From: Streptomyces sp. NBC_01317
GTDB lineage: Bacteria; Actinomycetota; Actinomycetes; Streptomycetales; Streptomycetaceae
Assembly (NCBI RefSeq): GCF_035961655.1
Contig: NZ_CP108393.1
Location: forward strand, 5,103,001 to 5,167,000
Length of the DNA stretch: 64,000 nucleotides
Direction of reading: 5' to 3'
Numbering within the stretch: position 1 is the stretch's first letter; each line of letters starts with the position of its first letter. Made by a program: the position numbers and the translations under genes. The notes under the pieces are model-generated. The model saw nothing but the letters and a program-made list of their open reading frames with translations. It did not search any database and had not been told where the DNA came from. Positions 24,389-33,726 of this stretch are shown piece by piece.

Positions 24389-26494
24389 GTGCCGGAGAGC
24401 GCAGCGGAGGTCACGGCCGCCGGAATCGCCCGGCTCGCCGGCGTCGGGAGGGCCGCCGTCAGCAACTGGCGCCGCCGCCACAGCGACTTCCCCCAGCCCG
24501 TCGGAGGCACCGAGACCAGCCCGTCCTTCGCCCTCGGCGAGGTCGAACAATGGCTGCGCGACCAGGGAAAACTCGCCGAGGTCCCGCTGCGCGAACGCGT
24601 CTGGCAGGAAGTCTCGGGCGACCCTGCGGGCGCCGCCTCCGCCCTGATCCGTACCGGCTGCGCCCTCCTCCTCGTCCACGAGCGCCCCATGGTCTGGCTG
24701 GAGCTGGCCGCCGCCAGTGACGTGCGGTTCGCCGAGTTGCTGCCCGCCGCCCTGGACGACGTCCTCACCGCCCGCCTCGGCGAACAGGGCGACAGACCGG
24801 TTCACACCCCCGGCACCAAAGAGATGCGTTCGCGTGTGCCCCTGCTGCGCTCCGCCGCCGAACTGGCCGCCGACCTCGGCGCGCGCCAAGCGTTCGAGTT
24901 CCTGCTCGGCCGCTACCTCGACGCCAACCCCCGCCAGTACACGCTCACCCCGCCCGAAGCCGCCGCCCTCATGACCGCGCTGGCGGGCGCCACCGCCGAG
25001 GGTGTGAGTGTGCTCGACCCCGCCGCGGGCACCGGCACGCTGCTGCGCGCCGTCCCGCACCCGGCCGCCCTGTACGCCCAGGAGGCCGTGCCCGAGCCCG
25101 CCGCGCTCACCGCGCTGCGCGTCGCCCTTCATACGGAGGCCGACGTGCGCGTACACGCGGGCGACACCCTGCGCGCCGACGCGTTCCCCCGCCTGGCGGT
25201 CGACGCCGTCCTCTGCCACCCGCCGTTCAACGAGCGCAACTGGGGCCACGACGAGCTGGCCTACGACCCGCGCTGGGAGTACGGCTTCCCCGCCCGTACG
25301 GAGTCCGAACTGGCCTGGGTCCAGCACGCCCTGGCCCGCCTGCGCCCCGGCGGCACCGCCGTCCTCCTGATGCCGCCCGCCGCCGCCTCCCGCCGCTCCG
25401 GCCGCCGCATCCGCGCCGACCTGCTGCGGCGCGGCGCCCTGCGGGCCGTCGTGGCCCTGCCGGCCGGCGCCGCGCCCCCGTACGGCATCCCGCTCCACCT
25501 CTGGGTCCTGCGCAGGCCCGCAGCCGGCGACCGGCCCCCGCCCGAGCTGCTCCTCGTCGACACCGCCGGGCTCGCCGCCCCCGGGGGCGGGCGCGACACC
25601 CTCGACTGGTCCGCCGTCCACGGCACGGTCCTGGACGCCTGGGGAGCCTTCGAGCGGCAGGGCACGGTCGAGGAGCGGCCCGGCGTCAGCGGCGCGGTGT
25701 CCGTCATCGAGCTGCTGGACGACGACGTGGACCTGGCCCCGGCCCGCCATCTCCCGCCCCCGGCCGCCGCGAGCGGCACCGCCGAACTCGCCCTCGTACG
25801 GGAACGGCTGACGGACACCCTGCGCCGCACCCACGACCTGGTCCCGCCGGCCGTCAGGGCGGCGGACGGCGCGGGGGAGGCGGACCGGGCCCCCCTGCCG
25901 GCCGTCACCGTCACCGTCGGCGAACTCGCCCGCGCCGGAGCCCTGGTGCTCCACGCGGGCGGCACAGGCACAAGCGCAGGCACAGGCACCGCCGCCCCCA
26001 CCCCGTCCGCCGCCCCCACCCCCGTCCTCACCGAACAGGACGTCCTCGCCGGCCGCGCCCCCTCCGGCGCCCTCCCCGAAGGCCCGCCCGAGGAGCCCGT
26101 ACGTACCGAGGAAGGGGATGTCGTCGTCCCCGTCCTAGGAGGCGGCGCGGTGGTGCGCGTGGTCGACGCCGCGACGGCCGGAGCCGCCCTCGGCCGCAAC
26201 CTCCAGCTGCTGCGGCCGGATCCGGCCGCCCTCGACCCCTGGTTCCTCGCCGGATTCCTGCGGGGCACGGCCAACAACCGCCGGGCGAGCAGCTACGCCT
26301 CCACCGCCACCCGGCTCGACGTACGGCGTCTGCGCCTGCCCAGGCTCCCGCTCACCGACCAGCGGCGGTACGGTGAACGCTTCCGCGCGCTGGCCGCCTT
26401 CGAGGATGCGGTGAGGCTCGCGGGACAGTTGGGGGAACAGCTGGTCCGAGGGCTTCACGACGGCCTGACGGACGGCAGCGTCGACCCCGGCTGA
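24389..26494 (+). CDS. N6-DNA-methylase-like protein, orphan, altered motif IV
   Basis: A 701-residue protein: N-terminal helix-turn-helix-like segment (IARLAGVGRAAVSNWRRR, residues 11-29), helical region, then a type I N6-adenine methylase core with SAM motif DPAAGTGTLL (about 210-219). The catalytic motif IV, normally (N/D)PP(F/Y), reads CHPPF here, with His in the first position. The C-terminal end (RRLRLPRLPLTDQRRYGERFRAL) resembles specificity-subunit/methylase tails. No restriction gene is adjacent. Start GTG 24389. A Thr/Gly/Ala/Pro-rich linker occupies about 525-550. It may be a regulator that kept the fold, or an unusual methylase. Confidence 0.8.
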   Translation: MPESAAEVTAAGIARLAGVGRAAVSNWRRRHSDFPQPVGGTETSPSFALGEVEQWLRDQGKLAEVPLRERVWQEVSGDPAGAASALIRTGCALLLVHERPMVWLELAAASDVRFAELLPAALDDVLTARLGEQGDRPVHTPGTKEMRSRVPLLRSAAELAADLGARQAFEFLLGRYLDANPRQYTLTPPEAAALMTALAGATAEGVSVLDPAAGTGTLLRAVPHPAALYAQEAVPEPAALTALRVALHTEADVRVHAGDTLRADAFPRLAVDAVLCHPPFNERNWGHDELAYDPRWEYGFPARTESELAWVQHALARLRPGGTAVLLMPPAAASRRSGRRIRADLLRRGALRAVVALPAGAAPPYGIPLHLWVLRRPAAGDRPPPELLLVDTAGLAAPGGGRDTLDWSAVHGTVLDAWGAFERQGTVEERPGVSGAVSVIELLDDDVDLAPARHLPPPAAASGTAELALVRERLTDTLRRTHDLVPPAVRAADGAGEADRAPLPAVTVTVGELARAGALVLHAGGTGTSAGTGTAAPTPSAAPTPVLTEQDVLAGRAPSGALPEGPPEEPVRTEEGDVVVPVLGGGAVVRVVDAATAGAALGRNLQLLRPDPAALDPWFLAGFLRGTANNRRASSYASTATRLDVRRLRLPRLPLTDQRRYGERFRALAAFEDAVRLAGQLGEQLVRGLHDGLTDGSVDPG

Positions 26495-26671
26495 ACCAAC
26501 GGCCGCGGATCCGTTCCGTGGCCGGTAAGGGCCTGTACGGGCCCGGTTCGGGGAGGAGTTGTCGATGCGGTACCAGTTCCGCGCAACCCGGGGGCGGTGT
26601 GTCACCGTCGCTGTATACGCTCGTCCCCGTACAGCGGGTTCCGCCTCGTCCCCAGGCCTTCAGGAGCAGTG

Positions 26672-27355
26672 ATGCACGGCCACGGCTACGTGCCGCCGCA
26701 GCAACCGCGAGACGGATCCGCGGTCATCGTGTTGCGTGTGTTCTTCGCGCTGGCCGCTGTCCTCAGCTGCGGGTTCCTCGCCTGGGCGCCGATGCTGCGG
26801 CTCGCGATCATCACCCGCAAGGGCCTGAACTGGGCGCTGTTGATCCTCACCGTCGCGGTGCTCGTCCTCAGCGTGGGGCTGATCGGGACGGACGAGACCG
26901 ACAACCTGACGGCCACCCAGTCGGACGTCGGCGTGGGTCTGCTCCTGGCGACCGCGGTCTCCGTCCTCGCCTACTACCTGTACGCGGAGATCGCGCACTT
27001 CAGGCGGCGTGACGCCCAAGCGGCCTTCCCGCAGCCCGTGCCGCCGCTGCCCGTCCCGCCGCGGGCTGCCTACGGCTACCCCCCGGTGGGTACGGCCACC
27101 CCGCCGCCCGCCGTGCGCCCGCACGTCCCGCCGCCCCCGGCCGTACCCCCGGCGCACGGCCACCCCGCGGACTTCGCGCGTACGGACACCCCGCACCCGG
27201 ACCCGTCGCGCACGGACGGCCCGCGCACCTCCGATCTGCCCCGCACCTCCGATCTCCCGCGCACCACCGACCACCCCCGCATCGACCAGGTGCGCGCCGA
27301 GCTGGACGAGTTGAGCGACCTCCTGCGCAAGGGCAAGGGCCAGGAAGGCCGGTGA
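26672..27355 (+). CDS. Membrane protein with Pro/Thr-rich tail
   Basis: A 227-residue protein. After a short N-terminus come three hydrophobic helices (about 18-43, 52-73, 88-107), then a Pro-rich cytoplasmic tail and the repeats RTSDLPRTSDLPRTTD (about 190-205), ending in a short predicted helix with ELDELSDLLRKGKG. Its stop overlaps the kinase start by 4 bp. The Thr/Ser repeats are attractive kinase substrates, but that is inference. Start ATG 26672 with AGGAG upstream. Confidence 0.78.
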   Translation: MHGHGYVPPQQPRDGSAVIVLRVFFALAAVLSCGFLAWAPMLRLAIITRKGLNWALLILTVAVLVLSVGLIGTDETDNLTATQSDVGVGLLLATAVSVLAYYLYAEIAHFRRRDAQAAFPQPVPPLPVPPRAAYGYPPVGTATPPPAVRPHVPPPPAVPPAHGHPADFARTDTPHPDPSRTDGPRTSDLPRTSDLPRTTDHPRIDQVRAELDELSDLLRKGKGQEGR

Positions 27356-28881
27356 ACGGACGGGTCATCGCGGACCGTTACGAGCTGTCCACGGTCATAG
27401 GACAGGGCGGCATGGGCCAGGTCTGGACCGCGTACGACCAGCGGCTCGACCGCCGCGTCGCCGTCAAGCTCCTGCGCCCCGACCGGATGACGGCCGCCAG
27501 CGGCGCCGACGAGATGCGCCGCCGCTTCGTCCGCGAGTGCCGGGTCACCGCCCAGGTCGACCACCCCGGCCTGGTCACCGTCCACGACGCGGGCGGCGAC
27601 AACGACGACCTGTACCTGGTCATGCAGTACGTGGAGGGCGCGGACCTCGCCGACCACCTGGCCGAGCACGACCCGTACCCCTGGCCCTGGGCCGTCTCCG
27701 TCGCCGCCCAGCTCTGCTCCGTCCTCGGCGCCGTACACGCGGTGCCCATCGTCCACCGCGACCTCAAGCCGCGGAACGTGATGGTGCGGCCCGACGGTAC
27801 GGTCACGGTCCTCGACCTCGGTGTCGCCTCCGTCCTGGACACCGACACCACCCGCCTCACCCACACCGGTTCGCCCATCGGCAGCCCCGCCTACATGGCG
27901 CCCGAACAGGCGATGGGCGGCGCCGTCGGCCCGTACACCGACCTCTACGCCCTCGGCGTGCTCCTCCACGAACTCCTCAGCGGGAACGTGCCCTTCGCGG
28001 GCTCCACCGTCCTCGGGGTCCTGCACCGCCATCTGTACGAGGCGCCCGTGCCGATCCGCCGGCTCAGGGCCGAGGTGCCCGAGCAGCTGGAGCGCATCGT
28101 GCTGCGCCTGCTCGCCAAGGACCCGCAACACCGCCCCGCCGGTGCCCAGGAGGTGTACGAACACCTCGTCCCGCTCCTGCCCGCCCGGGGCGGCCCCACG
28201 GGCCCGCTCGACCCGACCCGCCCCTTCCTGCGCCCGCACGCCCCCTGGCCGGACCGGGCCACCACCGTGCCGTCCCCGCCGGTGACCCAGCAGGCGCCCG
28301 TCCCGGCCGAACGGCCGGACGTGGCCGCGGCGGTGGACGAGGTGAAGCGGCTGCTGGGGGAGGGCAGCATCACGCAGGCCGTGGACATCCTCGGCGGCAT
28401 CCTGCCCGCCGCCGCGGCGGAACACGGCGAGTACTCCCCGGTGGTCCGCATCCTGCGCAAGCAGTACGCGTCGACCCTGCTGGACGACGGCCAGTACCGG
28501 CGCGCCCTCCCGGAGTTGCGCCGCCTCGCCGACGACAGGACGGCCGAGGCGGGGGCCGGCGACCCGCAGGCGCTCCAGTTCCGGTACGAGGCCGCGCAGT
28601 GCCTGGAACAGCTCGGCGAGGCCGCCGCCGCGCTCGCGGAGTACCGCGCGCTGGTGCCGTACTACGAAAGCATGCGACAGCCGGGCGGCGACGCGGGCCG
28701 GACCTTCGAGATCCGCCACCGCATCGGGCACCTGCTGCTCGCGGTGGGCGATCACGCGGCGGCGCGGCGGCAGCTGCAGAGCCTGCTGTGGGACACGGAG
28801 CGGGCGTACGGCCCGTACCACCCGCTCCCCGCCGAACTGCGGCGCGCGCTCGAACACCAGCAGCAGTTCCGGGGCGCCTGA
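27352..28881 (+). CDS. Serine/threonine protein kinase with TPR-like tail
   Basis: A 509-residue Hanks-type kinase: glycine loop IGQGGMGQV (16-24), ATP Lys39, HRDLKPRN at 135-142, DLG in place of DFG at 155-157, and SPAYMAPEQ in the activation loop. The kinase domain ends near 265. After a Pro-rich linker, the C-terminal 190 residues look like TPR-type helices (GEYSPVVRILRKQYAST, QALQFRYEAAQCLEQLGEAAAAL). No membrane segment or PASTA domain is visible, so it should be soluble and act with the membrane protein encoded upstream. The GTG start overlaps the preceding stop; its stop overlaps the GtrA ATG. Confidence 0.92.
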   Translation: MNGRVIADRYELSTVIGQGGMGQVWTAYDQRLDRRVAVKLLRPDRMTAASGADEMRRRFVRECRVTAQVDHPGLVTVHDAGGDNDDLYLVMQYVEGADLADHLAEHDPYPWPWAVSVAAQLCSVLGAVHAVPIVHRDLKPRNVMVRPDGTVTVLDLGVASVLDTDTTRLTHTGSPIGSPAYMAPEQAMGGAVGPYTDLYALGVLLHELLSGNVPFAGSTVLGVLHRHLYEAPVPIRRLRAEVPEQLERIVLRLLAKDPQHRPAGAQEVYEHLVPLLPARGGPTGPLDPTRPFLRPHAPWPDRATTVPSPPVTQQAPVPAERPDVAAAVDEVKRLLGEGSITQAVDILGGILPAAAAEHGEYSPVVRILRKQYASTLLDDGQYRRALPELRRLADDRTAEAGAGDPQALQFRYEAAQCLEQLGEAAAALAEYRALVPYYESMRQPGGDAGRTFEIRHRIGHLLLAVGDHAAARRQLQSLLWDTERAYGPYHPLPAELRRALEHQQQFRGA

Positions 28882-29300
28882 TGACGCTCCGCGGCCAGCT
28901 GATCAGGTTCGCCCTGGTCGGAGTGGTCAACACCGGGACCTACTACGCCCTCTACCTGCTCCTGCTGACCCGGCTGCCGTATGTCGCCGCGCATGTGATC
29001 GCGTTCACACTCTCCATGGTCGGCTCGTTCTTCCTCAACAGCCGGTTCACCTACCGGACCCGCCCGACCTGGCGGAAGTTCGTGCTCTTCCCGCTCACCA
29101 ACGCCGCGAACTTCGTGATCACCACCAGCGGTGTCTACCTGCTGGTGGACGTGCTGCGCCTCAGCAGCCGTTACGCCCCGCTGGGCGCCGCGGGCGCGGC
29201 CGTGCCGATCACTTTTGTGGTCTCCCGCGCGATCATGCTCCGCCCCGACCGGGACCCGGAATCGACTTCTCCGGCGGGGCGCACCCCAATCTCCCGGTGA
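28881..29300 (+). CDS. GtrA family membrane protein
   Basis: A 139-residue protein with four hydrophobic helices and the GtrA pattern: FALVGVVNTGTYYALYLLLL at the N-terminus and SFFLNSRFTYR in the middle. GtrA proteins are thought to move lipid-linked sugars or recruit glycosyltransferases. Its ATG at 28881 overlaps the kinase stop by 1 bp, so it is cotranslated with the kinase; that link is unusual and may hint at kinase control of envelope sugar modification. Confidence 0.88.
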   Translation: MTLRGQLIRFALVGVVNTGTYYALYLLLLTRLPYVAAHVIAFTLSMVGSFFLNSRFTYRTRPTWRKFVLFPLTNAANFVITTSGVYLLVDVLRLSSRYAPLGAAGAAVPITFVVSRAIMLRPDRDPESTSPAGRTPISR

Positions 29301-29399
29301 ATCGTTGGTCGAACCAGTGGCCCCTGCCACGCGGACTGCCTAACATCGATCACTGCAAGGCCTTGTGCATCGCCGCACAATCACGCCGGGAGGCTCCCT

Positions 29400-30056
29400 T
29401 TGCACCGCCGCCGTCGCACCGCGCTCTCCTTCTCCGTCGCGCTCCTCGCCGCGGCTCCCCTGCTCACCGCCTGCGGCAGCGACGCCCATCCCGGGGCCGC
29501 GGCGGTGGTCGGCGGGCAGCGGATCGAGGTGTCCACCCTCCAGGGAGCGGTACGGGACGTCCGCACCGCCCAGGAGGCGTCGCCCCAGTCGGCCGAACTC
29601 ATCAAGAACACCGGCCGGCTCAGCCAGATCAAGCTGAACGGCATGATCTTCGACCGCGTCCTCCAGCGGGCGGCGGACGACGCCGACGTGACGGTGAGCC
29701 GCAAGGAGATCCAGGCGGCCCGGCAGCAGGCGGTCGCGCAGTCCGGCGGCGAGAAGCAGTTCCTCGCGCTGGCCCTCCAGCAGGGCGCGGTCACCCCGGA
29801 CCAGCTCGACGACGCGATCCGCCGTGACGTCCTGCTGACGAAGGTCGGCGCGGCGCTGGGCGCGGACTCGATGACCCCGCAGGGCCAGCAGAAGCTGGTG
29901 GCGGGCCTCGCGGCGACGTCCAAGAAGCTGAGCATCGACGTGAACCCGCGCTACGGCAGCTGGGACAACAGCAAGGTCCAGCTGGGCGACGCGAAGACCC
30001 CATGGATCACCCAGGTGACCAAAGAGGCCCCGCAGGAACAACCGACGGACGCGTAG
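29400..30056 (+). CDS. SurA N-terminal-like lipoprotein
   Basis: A 218-residue lipoprotein with signal and lipobox LLTACG (Cys25) and a SurA_N-like chaperone body (VVGGQRIEVSTLQGAVRDVR, DADVTVSRKEIQAARQQA). The C-terminal rotamase domain of full SurA is absent. It starts with TTG at 29400, six bases after GGGAGG. It probably helps fold or deliver exported proteins. Three dispersed repeats follow before the mazG-like gene. Confidence 0.85.
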   Translation: MHRRRRTALSFSVALLAAAPLLTACGSDAHPGAAAVVGGQRIEVSTLQGAVRDVRTAQEASPQSAELIKNTGRLSQIKLNGMIFDRVLQRAADDADVTVSRKEIQAARQQAVAQSGGEKQFLALALQQGAVTPDQLDDAIRRDVLLTKVGAALGADSMTPQGQQKLVAGLAATSKKLSIDVNPRYGSWDNSKVQLGDAKTPWITQVTKEAPQEQPTDA

Positions 30057-30232
30057 TCCAGCCCGTCCGGCGTTTGAGGACACCCACCCGCCGGGCGGGC
30101 GTGGACGACCTGCCGCACCACTCCAGCCCGTCCGGCGCTTGAGGACAACCCGCCCGCCGGGCGGCTCCGGCACGACCCGCCGCACCCCCAGCCCGTCCGG
30201 CGCTTGAGGACCCGCCCGCCCGGCGGGCCCCG
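30057..30232 (+). repeat. Three copies of a dispersed 24-bp repeat with GC arms
   Basis: CCAGCCCGTCCGGCGYTTGA then GGAC occurs at about 30058, 30123 and 30188, each followed by a CCCGCC(C)G(C)CGGGCGG-type dyad. The units are 64-65 bp apart, an almost regular tandem array, and fill the gap between the SurA-like gene and the mazG-like gene. A reverse copy lies at 19-46. Confidence 0.85.
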
Positions 30233-30257
30233 CCCGCACCGGAGGTAGGTTCAAGAG

Positions 30258-31271
30258 GTGACCCAAGAACCCCCCGCGCCCACCGACCAGGACACCGCGG
30301 CCCCCGGCCGCATCGTGCTGCTCACCGCCAGCCACCGCGTAGCCCCCGGCCTCCTCTCCTGGCCCGCCTGGCAGACCCTGCACGCCGCCGACCGGGTCCT
30401 CTGCGCGGACCCCGCGCACCCCCAGCTCCCGTACCTCCGCGAGGCCGGCGTCACCGTCGAGCACACCGCGCCCACCGCCCAGGAGCTGGTGGAGGAGTGC
30501 ACCGGCGGCCGTACGGTCGTGGTCCTGCCAACCGCCGGCGGCGACGGCACGGACACCGTCCTCACCGACGGCCTCGCCCGCCTGGCTGGCTCCGGCCGCG
30601 TCCAGATGCCGGACCTGGAGCTGCTCCCCGGCTCGTACGACCTCCCCGGCGCCCGGCTCCTCGACCTCGTCCAGGTCATGGACCGCATCCGCGCCGAATG
30701 CCCGTGGTCGTCGGTCCAGACGCACCAGGGCCTCGCCAAGTACGGCATCGAGGAGGCGTACGAACTGGTCGAGGCGATCGAGGACGGCGACGGCGACGAG
30801 CTGCGCGAGGAGCTGGGGGACGTCCTGCTCCAGGTGGTCTTCCACGCCCGCATCGCCCAGGACGGCCTGGACGACGACATCGAGCCGTTCTCCATCGACG
30901 ACGTCGCGGGCACGCTCGTGGACAAGCTCATCCACCGCCACCCCCATGTCTTCGGCGACGAGACCGCCGAGACCCCCGAGGACGTCAAGGCGCACTGGCT
31001 GCGGACCAAGGCGATCGAGAAGCAGCGCGATTCGGTCACGGACGGCGTCCCGCTGGGCCAGCCAGGACTCGCCCTGGCGGCCAAGCTCGCGGGCCGGGTC
31101 CGTACGGCGGGACTGGACGTCCCGCCCCCGGCGGGCGACGGCATCGGCTACCAACTGCTCGCCCTGGCCATGGAGGCGGAGCGCACCGGCACCGACCCGG
31201 AGACGGCCCTGCGCGCCGCCGCCCGCACGTACCGGGACGCGATCCGCGCGGCGGAGGGCCTCACCGAATAG
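30258..31271 (+). CDS. mazG: Nucleoside triphosphate pyrophosphohydrolase, MazG family
   Basis: A 337-residue enzyme predicted to split NTPs or dNTPs to monophosphate and pyrophosphate, cleaning damaged nucleotides. The MazG domain starts near residue 140 with ECPWSSVQTHQGLAKYGIEEA (EExxE metal motif region) and ELREELGDVLLQVVFHA. The first 125 residues form the extra N-terminal domain (IVLLTASHRVAPGLLSWPAW) found in Streptomyces MazG. Start GTG 30258 with AAGAG nearby. Alone in its transcription unit. Confidence 0.93.
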   Translation: MTQEPPAPTDQDTAAPGRIVLLTASHRVAPGLLSWPAWQTLHAADRVLCADPAHPQLPYLREAGVTVEHTAPTAQELVEECTGGRTVVVLPTAGGDGTDTVLTDGLARLAGSGRVQMPDLELLPGSYDLPGARLLDLVQVMDRIRAECPWSSVQTHQGLAKYGIEEAYELVEAIEDGDGDELREELGDVLLQVVFHARIAQDGLDDDIEPFSIDDVAGTLVDKLIHRHPHVFGDETAETPEDVKAHWLRTKAIEKQRDSVTDGVPLGQPGLALAAKLAGRVRTAGLDVPPPAGDGIGYQLLALAMEAERTGTDPETALRAAARTYRDAIRAAEGLTE

Positions 31272-31313
31272 CCCGTACGCACCGCCCCGACCACCCCCGA
31301 TTACTGTCAGGGC

Positions 31314-32555
31314 ATGTCCACCCCCGATGTGCCCGAGCTCTTCACCTGGGAGTTCGCCACCGACCCCTATCCCGCCTACGCCTGGCTGCGCGAGCACGCG
31401 CCCGTCTACCGGACCGAGCTGCCCAGCGGCGTGGAGGCCTGGCTCGTCACGCGGTACGCCGACGCCAAGCGGGCGCTCGCCGACCCCCGGCTCTCCAAGA
31501 ACCCCGTCCACCACGCCGGGTCGGCGCACGCCAAGGGGAGGACGGGGATTCCGGGGGAGCGCAACGCCGAGCTGATGACCCATCTGCTGAACATCGACCC
31601 GCCGGACCACACCCGGCTGCGGCGGCTCGTGTCCAAGGCGTTCACCCCCCGCCGCGTGGCTCAATTCGCGCCACGCGTGCAGGAGCTGACGGACCGTCTC
31701 ATCGACGGCTTCGCGGCGAAGGGCGAGGCGGACCTCATCCACGACTTCGCCTTCCCCCTCCCCATCTACGCGATCTGCGATCTGCTCGGGGTGCCACGCG
31801 AGGACCAGGACGACTTCCGGGACTGGGCCGGGATGATGATCCGCCACGGCGGCGGCCCGCGCGGCGGCGTCGCGCGGTCGGTCAAGAAGATGCGGAACTA
31901 TCTCGCCGAACTCATCCACCGTAAGAGGGAGAACCCCGGCGACGACCTGATCTCCGACCTGATCCGGTCGAGCGACCACGGCGAGCACCTCACCGAGAAC
32001 GAGGCCGCCGCGATGGCCTTCATCCTCCTCTTCGCCGGGTTCGAGACCACTGTCAACCTCATCGGGAACGGTATGTACGCGCTGCTGCGCCACCCGGAGC
32101 AGCGCGCGCTGCTCCAGGCGTCGCTCGACGCGGGGGAGAGCGGCCTGCTGGCGACCGGCGTCGAGGAACTGCTGCGGTACGACGGGCCGGTGGAGCTGGC
32201 GACGTGGCGGTACGCCACCGAGCCGCTGACGCTCGGCGGGCAGGCGGTCGCGACCGGCGATCCCGTCCTTGTTGTCCTCGCGGCGGCCGACCGGGACCCC
32301 GCGCGGTTCGAGGATCCGGACCGGCTGGATCTCGCACGGCGTGACAACCAGCATCTCGGTTACGGACACGGCATCCACTACTGCGTCGGGGCGCCGCTCG
32401 CCCGGCTGGAAGGACAGGCCGCGCTCGGCACGCTGCTGACACGCCTGCCCGACGTGCGACTTGCGGGAGATCCGGCTGATTTGCGGTGGCGGGGAGGGCT
32501 CATCATGCGTGGATTGCGCACACTTCCGGTGCAGTTCACGCCTTTGCCCAGCTGA
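31314..32555 (+). CDS. Cytochrome P450
   Basis: A 413-residue bacterial class I P450. It has the I-helix AGFETT, K-helix ExxR in EELLRYDGPVE (ELLR), and the heme loop GYGHGIHYCVGAPLAR (Cys near 357; Tyr in place of the usual Phe at the start of FGxGxHxCxG). The sequence style is CYP107/CYP105-like. No ferredoxin or ferredoxin reductase gene and no biosynthetic cluster is adjacent, so it must use unlinked redox partners. Start ATG 31314; the substrate is unknown. Confidence 0.93.
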   Translation: MSTPDVPELFTWEFATDPYPAYAWLREHAPVYRTELPSGVEAWLVTRYADAKRALADPRLSKNPVHHAGSAHAKGRTGIPGERNAELMTHLLNIDPPDHTRLRRLVSKAFTPRRVAQFAPRVQELTDRLIDGFAAKGEADLIHDFAFPLPIYAICDLLGVPREDQDDFRDWAGMMIRHGGGPRGGVARSVKKMRNYLAELIHRKRENPGDDLISDLIRSSDHGEHLTENEAAAMAFILLFAGFETTVNLIGNGMYALLRHPEQRALLQASLDAGESGLLATGVEELLRYDGPVELATWRYATEPLTLGGQAVATGDPVLVVLAAADRDPARFEDPDRLDLARRDNQHLGYGHGIHYCVGAPLARLEGQAALGTLLTRLPDVRLAGDPADLRWRGGLIMRGLRTLPVQFTPLPS

Positions 32556-32736
32556 CTTACAGCCCTGAAATGGCTGACGGACCGTCAGGATTGTGACTTT
32601 CACGTGATCTCCCCTGCATCGACTTGTGACAAGCGTTCGAGTCCGGCTACCTTCACCGACAGCTCAGCAGCCACACGCTGTAGTCGATTTCACGTGTGAC
32701 GCTCCCTGCGTCGTACGGCACACGGAAGGCAACCGC

Positions 32737-33726
32737 ATGTCCGCGAACGGCCGACACCGTCGCCCCCGCCAGGCGCCCGCTCTCATCGTCGCGGCGGGGG
32801 TGACCGGCTCCGCGATCGCCATTCCCCTGCTCGGCGCCACCTCCGCCAGCGCGGCGGACGCCTCCACCTGGGACCGCGTCGCCGACTGCGAGAGCGGGGG
32901 CGCGTGGAGCGCGGACCTCGGCAACGCTTATTTCGGCGGACTCCAGATCGCCCAGGAGACCTGGGACGACTTCGGCGGCGGGGACTACGCGACCCGCCCC
33001 GACCTCGCCAGCCGCTCGCAGCAGATAGCGGTCGCCGAGAAGATCCTCGACGCCCAGGGCCCGTCGGCGTGGGCCAGCTGCGCGCCCGTCGCCGGACTCC
33101 TGAAGAACACGGAGGAGCCCCAGGTCGACCCCGGAGCGGCTCCCGGGACGGTCGAGGAGTCCGCGAGCCCGGAGGCGTCCACCGACTCCGGCGGCGAGTC
33201 GGACACGGATCGGGCGGAAGGCTCCGACACCACCCCGACCAGCCCCGACAGCACCCCCTCCGGCAGCGCGAGGAGCGCGGGCGGCGAACGGGACGGCGGT
33301 GACGGTACGGAGAGCGGCGCCACGGACGCGGGCACCCCGAGGCCTTCCCGCTCGGCCACCCCCTCCTCCGGAGCCACCACGGACACCGTCAAGGGCAAGC
33401 ACCGCGGCGGCGCGGCCCCCGAGGACCCGGCGAGCCCCGGCGCGACCGGCCTCACGCCGGACAACTCGGGCGAAGAGCGTGAATCCGGGCGTCACGCCTC
33501 CCGAGGTGACGGGGTGACACGTGACGCGGAAGGCGTGACGGCCGACGTCGCCGGCACCCCCGACGGCGAATACGTCGTCCGCCCCGGTGACTGTCTGTGG
33601 CGTATCGCGGACGAGAACGGCGTCGAGGGCGGCTGGTCCGCGCTCTACGAGGCGAACAAGGACGCGCTCGGCTCCGACCCCGACGTCATCCTGCCTGGCC
33701 AGACCGTTGATCTCAGCGTGAAGTAG
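32737..33726 (+). CDS. Secreted Rpf-like/LysM cell wall protein
   Basis: A 329-residue exported protein: signal peptide to about residue 39 (GATSASA), transglycosylase-like Rpf domain 40-115 (WDRVADCESGGAW with the catalytic Glu), a long Ser/Asp/Gly/Pro-rich linker, and a C-terminal LysM domain (YVVRPGDCLWRIADENG). It should bind and cut peptidoglycan. It lies directly upstream of the rpfA-type gene, which has the same domain order with a shorter linker. Unlike that gene it has no riboswitch; CACGTGATCTCC and CACGTGTGAC motifs lie upstream. Start ATG 32737. Confidence 0.9.
   Translation: MSANGRHRRPRQAPALIVAAGVTGSAIAIPLLGATSASAADASTWDRVADCESGGAWSADLGNAYFGGLQIAQETWDDFGGGDYATRPDLASRSQQIAVAEKILDAQGPSAWASCAPVAGLLKNTEEPQVDPGAAPGTVEESASPEASTDSGGESDTDRAEGSDTTPTSPDSTPSGSARSAGGERDGGDGTESGATDAGTPRPSRSATPSSGATTDTVKGKHRGGAAPEDPASPGATGLTPDNSGEERESGRHASRGDGVTRDAEGVTADVAGTPDGEYVVRPGDCLWRIADENGVEGGWSALYEANKDALGSDPDVILPGQTVDLSVK

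Noticed and set aside
30057..30232. CRISPR-like array with 24-bp repeats
   Set aside because: Spacers are GC dyads similar to one another, there are only three units, and no cas genes are near.
29340..32603. Long minus-strand frame opposite SurA-like, mazG and P450 genes
   Set aside because: It runs through several recognised plus-strand genes and their gaps; the His/Arg/Val-rich product is typical of antisense reading.
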